Source of the DNA: Pseudopelagicola sp.
GTDB lineage: Bacteria; Pseudomonadota; Alphaproteobacteria; Rhodobacterales; Rhodobacteraceae
NCBI GenBank assembly: GCA_026195905.1
Contig: JAPHRE010000019.1
Location: 17,155-81,154, forward strand
Direction of reading: 5' to 3'
Length of the DNA stretch: 64,000 nt
The notes beneath the pieces are model-generated. The model searched no databases, had not been told where the DNA came from, and saw only the letters and a list, made by a program, of their open reading frames with translations. A program made the position numbers and the translations under genes. Of this stretch, positions 28,142 through 36,580 are shown piece by piece. Each line of letters opens with the position of its first letter. Position 1 is the stretch's first letter.

Positions 28142-28570
28142 ATGACTGCTGCAAAATCGGGCGACACCGTCCGTATCCACTATACCGGCACCCTGAGCGA
28201 CGGATCGGTTTTTGATAGTTCCGAAGGCCGTGATCCGCTTGAGTTTACGCTTGGCTCGGGGCAGGTCATTCCCGGCTTTGACACGGGTGTGACGGGCATG
28301 ACAGTGGGCGAGACCAAGACCATCGAGATTGCCAGCGATGATGCCTATGGTCCCGTGCAAGAAGAGGCGCGTCAGGACGTGCCGCGCGCACAAATTCCGG
28401 CGGAAATTCCGCTTGAGGTTGGTATTCAGCTTCAGATGCAGTCGCCTACGGGGCAGGTTGTGCCGGTGACGGTTGTCGAGATCACCGAAGAGGCGGTGAC
28501 GCTTGATGCCAACCACCCGCTGGCAGGCAAAGACCTGACCTTTGCGCTTGAGCTTGTGTCGATCGGCTAA
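28142..28570 (+). CDS. FKBP-type peptidyl-prolyl isomerase, SlyD-like
   Basis: A 142-residue cytoplasmic protein. The FKBP part begins GDTVRIHYTGTLSDGSVFDSS and closes with the LAGKDLTFALELVSIG strand. Between them (about 70-120) lies the insert-in-flap domain typical of SlyD, with chaperone activity in relatives. The metal-binding His-rich tail of E. coli SlyD is missing. The ATG at 28142 is the true start; a much longer open frame reaching back to 26429 is an antisense artefact that happens to fuse with it. It is divergent from the haloacid dehalogenase. Confidence 0.92.
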   Translation: MTAAKSGDTVRIHYTGTLSDGSVFDSSEGRDPLEFTLGSGQVIPGFDTGVTGMTVGETKTIEIASDDAYGPVQEEARQDVPRAQIPAEIPLEVGIQLQMQSPTGQVVPVTVVEITEEAVTLDANHPLAGKDLTFALELVSIG

Positions 28571-28595
28571 GCCGGTCACAGCGTTGTATTGGATT

Positions 28596-28630
28596 GGCCC
28601 GTGGGATTGCCCCTGCGGGCCTTTCTTTTT
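28596..28630 (+). terminator. Rho-independent terminator after the FKBP gene
   Basis: Stem GGCCCG / CGGGCC with an inner GGG/CCC pairing, followed by TTTCTTTTT, 25 bases past the stop codon. Confidence 0.75.
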
Positions 28631-28703
28631 GCGCCGTTGCCGAGATGGGTAGCATGGGCGTAGACTTGTCAGGGAAAAGATAAGCGGAGTCAGGAGGCGC
28701 GCC

Positions 28704-29303
28704 ATGACCAACCCGATGCAGGAGATTCTTCAGCGGATCGAAGCGTTGCAGGATCAGCTTGAGGAAGAGATTAGCAAGCGCCGGGAGGCGTTTCGGTATC
28801 AGGTCGAAAATGGCAGGATCGTGTTTGAGGACGAAGCCCGGCGGCGGCATCGTGAGCTGCGGGTTCGGTTCCTTGTTTTCATACGCCGCACGCGGCCTAT
28901 GGTCGTTCTGACCGCGCCGGTGATTTATTCGCTTATTATTCCGTTCGTGATCCTTGATATCTTCGTGACGATTTATCAGGCGATCTGTTTTTCGGTGTAT
29001 GGGATTCCCAAGGTCAAACGGCGCGATCATATCCGTATCGACCGGCATCATCTGGCCTATCTCAACGGGTTGCAGAAGTTGAACTGTGTCTATTGCGGCT
29101 ATTGCAACGGGGTCGTGGCCTATGTGCGCGAGATCGCGGGGCGGACCGAGGCCTATTGGTGCCCGATCAAACACGCGGCGCGGGTCGATGGCACACATGC
29201 CCACTATGCCGGGTTCATTGAATTTGGTGATGGCGAGGGGTTTGAGGCCGGTGTCGCGGCGTCCCGCAACAAGCTTCGCAAGGAGGGGTCGCGGACGGGT
29301 TGA
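28704..29303 (+). CDS. Conserved membrane protein with Cys cluster
   Basis: A 199-residue protein. An N-terminal coiled coil (about 5-55) leads to a hydrophobic stretch (VVLTAPVIYSLIIPFVILDIFVTIYQAICF, about 67-96) of one or two helices. A cytoplasmic C-terminal domain has CVYCGYCNG at about 128-136 and a fourth Cys in YWCPIKH. The four Cys with the nearby His could hold a metal ion; this is inference. Proteins of this shape are widespread in alphaproteobacteria, but I know no function. It stands alone between terminators. Confidence 0.72.
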   Translation: MTNPMQEILQRIEALQDQLEEEISKRREAFRYQVENGRIVFEDEARRRHRELRVRFLVFIRRTRPMVVLTAPVIYSLIIPFVILDIFVTIYQAICFSVYGIPKVKRRDHIRIDRHHLAYLNGLQKLNCVYCGYCNGVVAYVREIAGRTEAYWCPIKHAARVDGTHAHYAGFIEFGDGEGFEAGVAASRNKLRKEGSRTG

Positions 29304-29473
29304 CGGGGCCGCTTTGTCCTACCGGTAGTGTTGAAGAGTCGGCCTGAAATACCCACATAAGGAGAGCCGTGCCGTGGAAAGTCAGCTTGTGTGACGCTTG
29401 TCGGGCGGTGCCATTGGTGCTGCCGGTGTCCGTGTGCACGGGGCCGCAGACAACAGATGAAGGAGCAACGACC

Positions 29474-29761
29474 ATGAGTATGAAAGACGCATATGTGCAG
29501 AAACTGAAAGCGCAGATGGACGAGTGGAGTGCACAGATCAACAAGCTCAAGGCTAAGGCAGAGAGCAAGGAGGCCGATGCAAAGATCGAGTATCTTGAGC
29601 AAATCGACGCTCTTCGAGAAGAGCAGTTGGAAGCGCAGAAAAAGATGAGCGACCTCCAGAACGCCAGCGAAACAGCTTGGGAAGATCTCAAGGCAGGCGT
29701 CGACAGATCTTGGGACAGTTTGAGCAGCGCCATGAAAAAGGCCATGTCGCGCTTTCAGTAA
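29474..29761 (+). CDS. Coiled-coil protein, sll1863 stress-response family-like
   Basis: A 95-residue, highly charged protein that is one long amphipathic helix: MSMKDAYVQKLKAQMDEWSA, then repeated KA/EA heptads to about residue 60, ending WEDLKAGVDRSWDSLSSAMKKA. The start at 29474 follows GAAGGAGCAACGACC; a longer frame to 29369 adds an unconserved Cys-rich stretch and is rejected. The pattern with terminal WEDLKxG-x-WDSL resembles a small family annotated as sll1863-type stress proteins (recognised from memory). Role unknown, possibly membrane or envelope stress. Confidence 0.7.
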   Translation: MSMKDAYVQKLKAQMDEWSAQINKLKAKAESKEADAKIEYLEQIDALREEQLEAQKKMSDLQNASETAWEDLKAGVDRSWDSLSSAMKKAMSRFQ

Positions 29762-29862
29762 GCGCGGGCCGCACAAATCTATGCGGCTCGGCGCGGCCTT
29801 GAAACCCGTTTGGAAACCCTGGCTGCGCCAAAAGGCGGAAGTGAAAATAAGAGAGGATAGTG

Positions 29863-30282
29863 ATGACTGATACAACCGATTATGGCCCGGCCTCTTATGT
29901 TGTGGATATCGAAAAAGATACGCTCGAAAATTCCAATTTTCGCACCACGCGCTGGACCGGCAAAAACCTCCAGTTGACCTTGATGACGATTCCGGTCGGT
30001 GGCGATGTCGGGTTGGAAGTGCATGAGGCCAATGACCAATTCCTGCGCCTGGAACAGGGCAAGGGACGTGTTCAGATGGGGCCAAGCAAAGATCAACTGA
30101 CCTTTGATGAAGAGGTTGGTGATGATTGGGCCGTGCTCGTGCCGGCGGGCACTTGGCATAATATTACCAATATTGGCGATGAGCCAATGAAACTCTATGC
30201 GATTTATGGTCCGCCCGACCATCTTCACGGCGCGGTGCATCCAACCCAGGCCGATGCCGAGAATGATCCGCACGAACATTAA
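29863..30282 (+). CDS. Cupin domain-containing protein
   Basis: A 139-residue single-domain cupin. Motif 1 is GLEVHEANDQFLRLEQGKG and motif 2 is LVPAGTWHNITNIG; the His, Glu and second His are the usual metal ligands. Such small cupins include isomerases and dioxygenases, and the substrate cannot be told. GAGAGGA lies five bases before the ATG at 29863; a GTG directly before it is a possible alternative. A strong bidirectional terminator separates it from fabI. Confidence 0.85.
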   Translation: MTDTTDYGPASYVVDIEKDTLENSNFRTTRWTGKNLQLTLMTIPVGGDVGLEVHEANDQFLRLEQGKGRVQMGPSKDQLTFDEEVGDDWAVLVPAGTWHNITNIGDEPMKLYAIYGPPDHLHGAVHPTQADAENDPHEH

Positions 30283-30348
30283 GGGTTTTGTGCTCTTTTA
30301 AGCCGCCGCGCCCTTTCATAGGCGGTTTGGTGGGAGATGGCCAAATGC

Positions 30349-30388
30349 AAAGCCGCCCGACGTTCCATCGAGCGTCGGGCGGCTTTTT
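30349..30388. terminator. Bidirectional terminator between the cupin gene and fabI
   Basis: A 14-base perfect stem (AAAGCCGCCCGACG / CGTCGGGCGGCTTT) with a ten-base loop. T-runs follow on the plus strand and a shorter one on the minus strand. It serves the convergent cupin gene and fabI. Confidence 0.9.
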
Positions 30389-30428
30389 AGGGGCTATGGG
30401 GGTGCGACCACAGTCCTCCCGGAAGCGA

Positions 30429-31217
30429 TCAGAGGTTTTCCGGCTGTGGCATGCCGAGGATGTGGTAGCCGCCGTCGACGCGGATGATTTCGCCGGTGGT
30501 GCAGGCACCCGCGTCGGAGGCGAGGTAAACGGCGGTGCCGCCCACGGCATCGAGCGTGGCATTGGCGCGCATCGGGGCGTTTTCCTCGGTCTGGCGGAAG
30601 GTCTTGCGCGCGCCGCTGATGGCGGCCCCGGCGAGGGTCTTCATCGGGCCGGGCGAGATCGCGTTGACGCGGATGCCATCGGGGCCGAGATCGTTGGCGA
30701 GGTAGCGGGTTGCAGCCTCAAGCGCGGCTTTGGCGACGCCCATGACGTTGTAGAACGGTGTGACGCGGTTTGAGCCTTGATAGGTCAGGGTCAGGATGGT
30801 GCCGCCGTTGTCTTTCATCATGGGATGCGCGCGCCGGGCCACTTCGATCAGGGAATAACAAGAGATGTCGAGAGAATTCTTGAAGTTGGCGCGGGTGGTG
30901 TTCATGAAGCGCCCGCCCAGTTCGTTCTTGTCGGAATAGGCGATGGCGTGGACGACGAAATCAATCGTGCCCCAGCGGTCTTGCAATTGGGCAAAAGCGG
31001 CGTCGAGGGAGGCGTCGTCGGTGACGTCAACATCGACCATAAAGTCGCTGCCGACGCTTGCGGCGAGGGGGGCGAGGCGTTTGCCAAAGCCTTCGCCCTG
31101 ATAGGTGAAGGCGAGTTCCGCGCCGGCTTCGGCCATAGCCTTGGCAATGCCCCAAGCGATAGAGCGTTCATTGGCGACGCCCATGATAAGGCCGCGTTTT
31201 CCGGAAAGTTGCTGCAT
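30429..31217 (-). CDS. fabI: Enoyl-ACP reductase FabI
   Basis: A 262-residue SDR-type enoyl-[acyl-carrier-protein] reductase (NADH), last step of the fatty-acid elongation cycle. FabI-specific features: GVANERSIAWGIA cofactor loop in place of the usual TGxxxGIG, HAIAYSD, and the catalytic Tyr-x6-Lys in FYNVMGVAKAALEA (about 157-164). The ending TGEIIRVDGGYHILGM is typical. It is on the same strand as fabB and fabA but separated from fabB by an opposite-strand gene, so it probably has its own promoter in 31218-31412. Confidence 0.96.
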   Translation of the reverse strand: MQQLSGKRGLIMGVANERSIAWGIAKAMAEAGAELAFTYQGEGFGKRLAPLAASVGSDFMVDVDVTDDASLDAAFAQLQDRWGTIDFVVHAIAYSDKNELGGRFMNTTRANFKNSLDISCYSLIEVARRAHPMMKDNGGTILTLTYQGSNRVTPFYNVMGVAKAALEAATRYLANDLGPDGIRVNAISPGPMKTLAGAAISGARKTFRQTEENAPMRANATLDAVGGTAVYLASDAGACTTGEIIRVDGGYHILGMPQPENL

Positions 31218-31412
31218 TTCGTGTCCCTTTGAGATTGGTTTTCAAATGAAGGTTTTATTCCGCTAGGTCAAGTCAGAGCCGGTGCCGCGCGCCGGAAGAT
31301 GACCTTGTTTGCGAATGCTCATGCGGGTTCTATGAACGGGTCCGGCCACGGGAGATTCGGTTTGTAACGCCTGTTTGAAAAGACCCTTTCGCTTGCGCTT
31401 TGGCGGCATGGG

Positions 31413-31934
31413 GTGCTTGTCGGGATGAGCTTTTGTGGCTTTTGGGCGTTGCTGATCCCGCTTGAGGCCGCGTATGGCGCAAGCGGTCATCCGGTTGGCC
31501 ATGCCGCAGGGCAGGTGACGTTTAGCGCGGCGGCGATCAAAGGCTATTATGCGCAGATGCAGGCAGAGGGCGGGCTTGGGCTTTATCGTTGGTCGCAGGT
31601 TTTGGACTGTGGCTTTTTGCTTGCGATTTTGGGTCTGGGGTGGGGGCTTGCGACGCTGGGCGCGCGAGCGGCGCGGCCCAACAGCCATGCGCGCAAGGCG
31701 GCCCGCGCGGCGGCGTTTTTCACCGTGGCCGGTGCGGCGATGGATGCGATGGAGAACGCGGTCTCTTTTGTCATGCTGGCCAATCCGCAGGGGTTTGCCG
31801 ATTGGATCGCGTGGCCCTATTCGGCGGCGGCGGTGGCGAAGTTCGCATTATTGGCGGCGGCCGTTGTGGCGCTTGGCGCAAGCCTTGCCCTAAACGCAAC
31901 AGGGCGCCTCATTGGGCGCCCTGAATTAGGATAG
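31413..31934 (+). CDS. Hypothetical four-helix membrane protein
   Basis: A 173-residue protein with four predicted membrane segments (about 2-18, 63-82, 98-118 and 135-160), no clear motif and Ala/Gly-rich helices. It lies on the plus strand in the gap between fabI and fabB, both on the minus strand, and ends 24 bases from the fabB stop. GTG at 31413 is the first start after an in-frame stop; ATG at 31425 is an alternative. Family unknown to me; coding is supported by helix pattern and codon bias rather than homology. Confidence 0.6.
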   Translation: MLVGMSFCGFWALLIPLEAAYGASGHPVGHAAGQVTFSAAAIKGYYAQMQAEGGLGLYRWSQVLDCGFLLAILGLGWGLATLGARAARPNSHARKAARAAAFFTVAGAAMDAMENAVSFVMLANPQGFADWIAWPYSAAAVAKFALLAAAVVALGASLALNATGRLIGRPELG

Positions 31935-31958
31935 TATCGGCAGCGGCTCAGTGGCGGC

Positions 31959-33188
31959 TCAGCCGGTATATTTCGACAGCAGCATCGAGCCGTTGGTGCC
32001 GCCAAAGCCAAAGCTATTGGTCATCACGGTATCCAGCCCGGCGTTTTCGACCAGCGCGGTGGCAATCTCGCCCTCGTTGATCGCAGGATCGAGCGTTTCG
32101 ACGTTGATCGACGGGGTGATGAAATCGTGCTTGAGCATCAGCAGGCAAAAGATCGCCTCAAGCGCGCCAGCCGCGCCTTGGGCGTGGCCGGTCATCGACT
32201 TGGTCGAGGAAATCGGCGGTTGGTCGATGCCGTCAAAGACGCGGCGCACGGCTTCGACTTCGCCCACATCGCCCACCGGCGTTGAGGTGCCGTGGGCGTT
32301 GATATAGCCGACCTTGCGGCCTTTGGGCAGCGTTTCGAGCGCAAGACGCATGGCGCGTTCTCCGCCTTCGCCGGAGGGGGCCACCATATCATGGCCGTCC
32401 GATGTTGCGGCAAAGCCGGTCACTTCGGCGTAGATTTTGGCTCCGCGGGCGAGGGCGTGGTCCAGGTCTTCGAGGACCACCATGCCGCCACCACCGGAGA
32501 TCACAAAGCCATCACGGCTTTCGTCAAAGGCGCGCGAGGCGGTTTCGGGCGTGTCGTTATACTTGGAGGACATGGCCCCCATCGCATCAAACAGGCAGGA
32601 GAGCGTCCAGTCGAGTTCCTCTCCCCCCCCGGCGAACATCACATCCTGCTTGCCCATCATGATCTGTTCGGCGGCGTTGCCGATGCAATGCAGCGAGGTC
32701 GAGCAGGCTGAGGTAATGGAATAGTTGATGCCCTTGATGGAAAACGCGGTCGCAAGGTTGGCCGAGATCGTCGAGGACATGCATTTTGGCACGGCAAAGG
32801 GGCCGATCCGTTTGGTCGCGCCCGATTTCAGCACCACCTGATGCGCGGCGAACATGGCCGAGGTCGAGGGACCACCGGAGCCTGCGACAAGGCCAGTGCG
32901 GGTATTGACGATCTGGTCTTCGGTGAGGCCCGCATCGGCAATTGCCTGGCTCATGGCGATATGGGCATAGGCCGCCCCATCGCCCATAAAGCGCAGCGTG
33001 CGCTTGTCGATATGTTCTTTGGGGTCGATCTTGAGGGTGCCTGCGATCTGACTGCGAAAGCCATGCTCGGTCATTTCCGGGCTGGCTTCGATGCCGGATT
33101 TTCCGGCCTTGAGAGAGGCGAGAACCTCTTCGGCAGTGTTGCCGATGGATGAGACAATCCCGAGTCCGGTAACGACGACGCGACGCAT
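31959..33188 (-). CDS. fabB: 3-oxoacyl-ACP synthase I FabB
   Basis: A 409-residue beta-ketoacyl-ACP synthase. The catalytic Cys is in [12 protein letters not shown] (about 163), the two His are in [11 protein letters not shown] (about 297) and [13 protein letters not shown] (about 332), and [13 protein letters not shown] closes the fold. FabB elongates the cis-3-unsaturated acyl chains made by FabA and so sets membrane unsaturation. fabA is 240 bases upstream, separated by two hairpins. The association fabA-fabB beside irr is characteristic of this order. Confidence 0.95.
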   Translation of the reverse strand: MRRVVVTGLGIVSSIGNTAEEVLASLKAGKSGIEASPEMTEHGFRSQIAGTLKIDPKEHIDKRTLRFMGDGAAYAHIAMSQAIADAGLTEDQIVNTRTGLVAGSGGPSTSAMFAAHQVVLKSGATKRIGPFAVPKCMSSTISANLATAFSIKGINYSITSACSTSLHCIGNAAEQIMMGKQDVMFAGGGEELDWTLSCLFDAMGAMSSKYNDTPETASRAFDESRDGFVISGGGGMVVLEDLDHALARGAKIYAEVTGFAATSDGHDMVAPSGEGGERAMRLALETLPKGRKVGYINAHGTSTPVGDVGEVEAVRRVFDGIDQPPISSTKSMTGHAQGAAGALEAIFCLLMLKHDFITPSINVETLDPAINEGEIATALVENAGLDTVMTNSFGFGGTNGSMLLSKYTG

Positions 33189-33368
33189 GTGTGGTCTCCC
33201 TTATTTGCTTAGAGTCTTAGTAGGGGTTGTGAGGGAGTGGTGCAAGGCGGTTGGGGGGAGGGGCGTCGTAAAGACCCAGGCTAAAAAAGCTGCGATCTGG
33301 GGTGTTGATAGGGGGGAGGTCTGTCAAACAGGGGGCAAAGAGCGCGGTCAAGGCGCAAGCCCAACAAT

Positions 33369-33390
33369 AAAGAGGCCCGTGGGCCTCTTT
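33369..33390. terminator. Hairpin between fabA and fabB
   Basis: A ten-base perfect stem AAAGAGGCCC / GGGCCTCTTT separated by only GT, with T-runs on both sides, so it can act in either direction. It lies 40 bases past the fabA stop and could attenuate read-through into fabB. Confidence 0.7.
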
Positions 33391-33403
33391 GCTGTCTGTG
33401 AAT

Positions 33404-33422
33404 GGTGGGTTGGAAACCCACC
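33404..33422. repeat. REP-like hairpin GGTGGGTT/AACCCACC
   Basis: GGTGGGTT-GGA-AACCCACC followed by CTACA, eight perfect pairs, nine bases past the fabA stop. I recall TAGGGTGGGTT...AACCCACC hairpins as a widespread REP-like intergenic element in proteobacteria; whether this genome carries many copies cannot be judged here, and no second copy was seen in the window. Confidence 0.55.
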
Positions 33423-33430
33423 CTACAGGA

Positions 33431-33940
33431 TTAGCTCTCGGAGAGGGCGACTTTCATGTCTTTGACCTGATAGATGACTTCGCCGTCTGCCTCGACGATG
33501 CCGTCGGCGACGCCCATTGTCAGGCGGCGGGTCTGGATCGCTTTGGTGAAGTCGATCTTGTAAGTCAGCATCTTGCGGTCGGGGCGGACCATTCCGGTCA
33601 GTTTGACTTCGCCAACGCCGAGCGCGTAGCCGCGCCCTTGCCAGCCGCGCCAGCCGAGGTTGAAGCCGGTGAGCTGCCACAGGCCATCAAGGCCAAGGCA
33701 GCCGGGCATGATCGGATTGCCGGGGAAGTGGCAGTCGAAGAACCACAGGTCGGGTGTGATGTCGAACTCTGCTACAATATGGCCTTTGCCATGTGCGCCG
33801 CCATCACCCGAGACCTCGGTGATCCGGTCCATCATCAGCATCGGCGGGGCCGGAAGCTGGGCGTTGCCCGGGCCGAAAAGCTCGCCGCGGGCGCATTTGA
33901 GCAGGTCATCTTTGTCGAAGCTGGTGGGATAGTCGGCCAT
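33431..33940 (-). CDS. fabA: 3-hydroxydecanoyl-ACP dehydratase/isomerase FabA
   Basis: A 169-residue hotdog-fold dehydratase-isomerase that starts unsaturated fatty acid synthesis. The active-site His and Asp lie in [21 protein letters not shown] (about 70-90). The length and the ending [15 protein letters not shown] fit FabA, not FabZ, which is shorter. The product is used by FabB encoded downstream. It is divergent from irr; the 210-base shared region 33941-34150 holds both promoters. Confidence 0.95.
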   Translation of the reverse strand: MADYPTSFDKDDLLKCARGELFGPGNAQLPAPPMLMMDRITEVSGDGGAHGKGHIVAEFDITPDLWFFDCHFPGNPIMPGCLGLDGLWQLTGFNLGWRGWQGRGYALGVGEVKLTGMVRPDRKMLTYKIDFTKAIQTRRLTMGVADGIVEADGEVIYQVKDMKVALSES

Positions 33941-34084
33941 GCAGGCATGCCCCTTTTGATAATCGTTCTATTGCTTAGGGTTTCTTATCATCCTGCCGAA
34001 GGGTCCTGCAAGTGTGGGCATGGTCGGGCAGGCATTGGAGCGCCCCTTGGTGCCATTCGGCGCGGAAGATGGTTTGCGATTGAA

Positions 34085-34120
34085 TTTCAATTGAAAAACA
34101 GAGTCTTTTTCATATATGCT
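34085..34120 (+). promoter_or_regulatory. irr promoter with overlapping palindrome
   Basis: A perfect 12-base palindrome TTTCAATTGAAA at 34085-34096 overlaps a -35-like TTGAAA (34091-34096). A -10-like TATGCT (34115-34120) follows after 18 bases. It is 31 bases before the irr ATG in the fabA-irr divergent region. The palindrome could be an operator for either gene. Confidence 0.45.
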
Positions 34121-34150
34121 TGTCAGCGAAGTATAAGGCGCGACTAAATC

Positions 34151-34564
34151 ATGACGACTGCGATTGAAAACGGATCAAATTGGCTTGCAGATGCAGGATT
34201 GCGTCCAACGCGCCAGCGTTTGGCGCTTGCGTCGCTGCTTGTCGGGGATGGGCAAAACCGCCACGTCACCGCAGAAAGCCTTTATGCCGATGCCAAGGCA
34301 GGCGGAGAGAGCGTATCGCTTGCCACGGTTTACAACACGCTGCGCGCCTTTTGCGATGCCGGTCTCATGCAGGAGATCACGGTCGATGGCTCCAAGAGCT
34401 ATTTCGACACCAACATGGACGATCACCCGCATTTCTTTTGGGAAGATGAGCGCAAGCTTACCGATGCGCCGGTGGATCAGCTTGAAATTCGCCGCCTCCC
34501 GGACCTGCCGGAGGGGGCAGAGATTTCCAAAGTGGATGTGGTGATCCGTTTGCGCCGCAAGTAA
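34151..34564 (+). CDS. irr: Irr, iron response regulator of the Fur family
   Basis: A 137-residue Fur-family repressor/activator. The DNA-binding half has GLRPTRQRLALASLL and the recognition stretch SLATVYNTLRAFCDAGLMQEI, and the dimer half has the DDHPHFFW His cluster, which in Irr replaces the Fur metal site arrangement. In alphaproteobacteria Irr senses heme status and controls iron and heme genes via ICE boxes. The heme-binding GCPWH-like motif of Bradyrhizobium Irr is absent, as is usual in Rhodobacterales. A terminator follows. Confidence 0.9.
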   Translation: MTTAIENGSNWLADAGLRPTRQRLALASLLVGDGQNRHVTAESLYADAKAGGESVSLATVYNTLRAFCDAGLMQEITVDGSKSYFDTNMDDHPHFFWEDERKLTDAPVDQLEIRRLPDLPEGAEISKVDVVIRLRRK

Positions 34565-34602
34565 GGCATCGGTAAATATACTATCGACAGAGCGGTAGAA
34601 TT

Positions 34603-34626
34603 AGGGGTCGGATGGCCCCTTTTTTA
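34603..34626 (+). terminator. Rho-independent terminator after irr
   Basis: Stem AGGGGTC / GGCCCCT (one G-T pair), loop GGAT, then TTTTT. It overlaps the upstream false start ATG 34626 of the next gene. Confidence 0.82.
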
Positions 34627-34664
34627 TGTCTGACGACCAGAGATGCATAACGAGGAGGGATATC

Positions 34665-35651
34665 GTGAAAGCAGTGATATATCGCGCATTTGGGGCGGCG
34701 CGGGACGTTCTGGCCCTTGACGAGATAGCCACGCCCGAGCCGGGACCGGGCGAGGTTTTGGTGCGGGTGGCGTTTTCGGGGGTCAACCCGTCCGACGTCA
34801 AGGCGCGGGCCGGGACGCGACCGGGCGTGACCAAGCCCCCCTTCCCGATGATAGTCCCCCATAGCGATGGCGCGGGGGTGATCGAGGCCGTGGGGGCGGG
34901 GGTGAACCCGGCCCGCGTGGGGGCGCGTGTCTGGATTTGGAACGGACAGTGGCAGCGGGGTTTTGGCACCTGCGCCGAGTATATCGCGCTACCACAGGGG
35001 CAGGCGGTGGACCTGCCGCAGGGCGTGTCGCTCGAAGTGGGTGCGGTGTTGGGTATTCCGGGGCTGACGGCGGCGCATTGTGTCTTTGGCGGCGGGGATG
35101 TGACCGGCAAGACCGTGCTGATTTCCGGCGGGGCCGGGACCGTGGGTCTTCTTGCTGTGCAGCTTGCCAAATGGGGCGGTGCCAAGGTTGTCGCCACGGG
35201 CTCGGCCAAGAATTTCGAGAAGATGCGCAACGCCGGGGCCGATCATGTTGTGGATTGCCGGAGCGATACGCTTGCCGCAGATGTGCTTGCGGTCACGGGC
35301 GGTGGCCTCGTGGATATGGCGATCGAGGTCGAGTTTGGTCAGAACATCGCGATGCTGGCCGAGGTAATGGCGCCGAACGGGCGGGTGGCGATCTATGGGT
35401 CGGCGAAGGATATGGTGCCGACGATCCCGTTTGGACCGATCCTGTTCAAGGCGCTGACGCTTGATGTTGTGTTGATTTATATCTTGCCGGAGGCCGAGCG
35501 GGACGAGGCGATTGCCCGGCTGCACGCGGCGTTGGCGGATGGGGCGCTGCATGTGCCGGTGGCCAAGGTCTTTGCGCCGCAGGACGCCGCGCAGGCGCAT
35601 GAGGCCGTGGAAATCGGTCATCGGGACGGGGCGGTTCTGGTTGGATTTTGA
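34665..35651 (+). CDS. NADPH:quinone reductase-like zinc-free MDR oxidoreductase
   Basis: A 328-residue medium-chain dehydrogenase/reductase of the zeta-crystallin/QOR branch. Conserved: VKAVIYRAFGAA start, SGVNPSDVKARAG, PHSDGAGVIEAVG, the LGIPGLTAAHCVF active-site region, and the nucleotide loop LISGGAGTVGLLAVQLAK (about 143-160). The structural and catalytic zinc Cys sets of alcohol dehydrogenases are absent. GTG at 34665 was chosen since GAGGAGGGA lies five bases upstream; ATG 34626 falls inside the irr terminator. Quinone or enone reduction is likely, substrate unproven. Confidence 0.87.
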   Translation: MKAVIYRAFGAARDVLALDEIATPEPGPGEVLVRVAFSGVNPSDVKARAGTRPGVTKPPFPMIVPHSDGAGVIEAVGAGVNPARVGARVWIWNGQWQRGFGTCAEYIALPQGQAVDLPQGVSLEVGAVLGIPGLTAAHCVFGGGDVTGKTVLISGGAGTVGLLAVQLAKWGGAKVVATGSAKNFEKMRNAGADHVVDCRSDTLAADVLAVTGGGLVDMAIEVEFGQNIAMLAEVMAPNGRVAIYGSAKDMVPTIPFGPILFKALTLDVVLIYILPEAERDEAIARLHAALADGALHVPVAKVFAPQDAAQAHEAVEIGHRDGAVLVGF

Positions 35652-35710
35652 GGGGCAAGGTCTTTGGAAAGACTTTGTTCAACGCGTTTCGACCCGCTTG
35701 CGTGCCGGGA

Positions 35711-36580
35711 TCAGAACCACTGCCCCGGCTCCATGAGACCAAGGTCCAGAAGTTGGCGCGAATGCCATTCGAAAGGCACCGAGTTGTGCCATCGGAAGCT
35801 ATGAATATCGAAGGTCGAGCCGGGGTTGGTCTTGAGCGCCTTGGCCGTGCGGAAGGAACAGATCGCGGTGGTCAGGTTGTTGTGCCACTCACAGCTATAG
35901 GTGTTCATTTCCTCGTCATTGAAGGTAAAATCCGGGCGCAGTTTGAGGCCGGGCTTGGCTTGAAAGAGGGCAATGCGGTCGATCTTGCGCCGTTCCGTCG
36001 GGATATGTTCCTCGTAGCGCCAGCGTAGCCCGCCGAAGAAATCAAGTTGGCGTTCTTTGGGGTGATCGTGGTTTTCGGGATCGGTGCGCGCGAGCGCGTA
36101 GTAGCCGGATTTGTCGAGCATGGCATCGTCAAGCGAGACGGCGTTGGGGTGGGTCGTGAGGTCGCTGGCGTAGAGATCGACCACATAGCTCAGCATGGCA
36201 AAACGGCGTTCTTCCAACTGAAAGGTCGTCATCTCGCCCACTGTGCGGTTTTCGCAGAAAGGGTAGAAGAGGTATTCGCCGTTGAAACAGTAATACAGCC
36301 AAAGCCCCGGCGCGGCGTCGATGATCTTGTTGATGGCGTCGATCATTGGCTGGCCGGTGGGGCGGTCGGTTGTGATGCGGACAACGGTCTCGGCCATTTC
36401 CTCGGAGAGCGCAAAGGCGGCGGGCATCAGGGCGATGATTTTCTTGAACCCAAGCGCCGCGTGGTGGCGCAGGGTTGTTTCAATCTCGATCTCGTCCTCA
36501 ATGAAGATGAGCGCCACCGGCCCTTTGGCCAGATGGGTCGCGCCATCGCGCAGGAATGCGGAGAGGGAGTCGTAGGTCAT
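35711..36580 (-). CDS. Conserved protein of unknown function
   Basis: A 289-residue soluble protein rich in Trp, His and Phe. It begins MTYDSLSAFLRDG and has an alpha/beta start (VALIFIEDEIEIETTLRHHAALGF, ALMP) reminiscent of glycosyltransferase GT-A-like folds, then LWLYYCFNGEYLFYPFCENRTVGEM and a C-terminal half with FFGGLRWRYEEHIP and CEWHNNLTTAICSFRTAKAL. A glycosyltransferase relation is possible (inference), but no DxD motif stands out. The ATG at 36580 removes a 17-residue extension lacking a ribosome binding site. Alone, convergent with the quinone reductase. Confidence 0.68.
   Translation of the reverse strand: MTYDSLSAFLRDGATHLAKGPVALIFIEDEIEIETTLRHHAALGFKKIIALMPAAFALSEEMAETVVRITTDRPTGQPMIDAINKIIDAAPGLWLYYCFNGEYLFYPFCENRTVGEMTTFQLEERRFAMLSYVVDLYASDLTTHPNAVSLDDAMLDKSGYYALARTDPENHDHPKERQLDFFGGLRWRYEEHIPTERRKIDRIALFQAKPGLKLRPDFTFNDEEMNTYSCEWHNNLTTAICSFRTAKALKTNPGSTFDIHSFRWHNSVPFEWHSRQLLDLGLMEPGQWF

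Noticed and set aside
26429..28570. A very long plus-strand open frame of 713 codons ending in the FKBP gene
   Set aside because: Most of it is antisense to three well-supported minus-strand enzymes; only the last 142 codons, from ATG 28142, encode a recognisable protein.
34626..34664. Upstream ATG as start of the quinone reductase
   Set aside because: It lies in the T-run of the irr terminator and lacks a ribosome binding site, while GTG 34665 has GAGGAGGGA.
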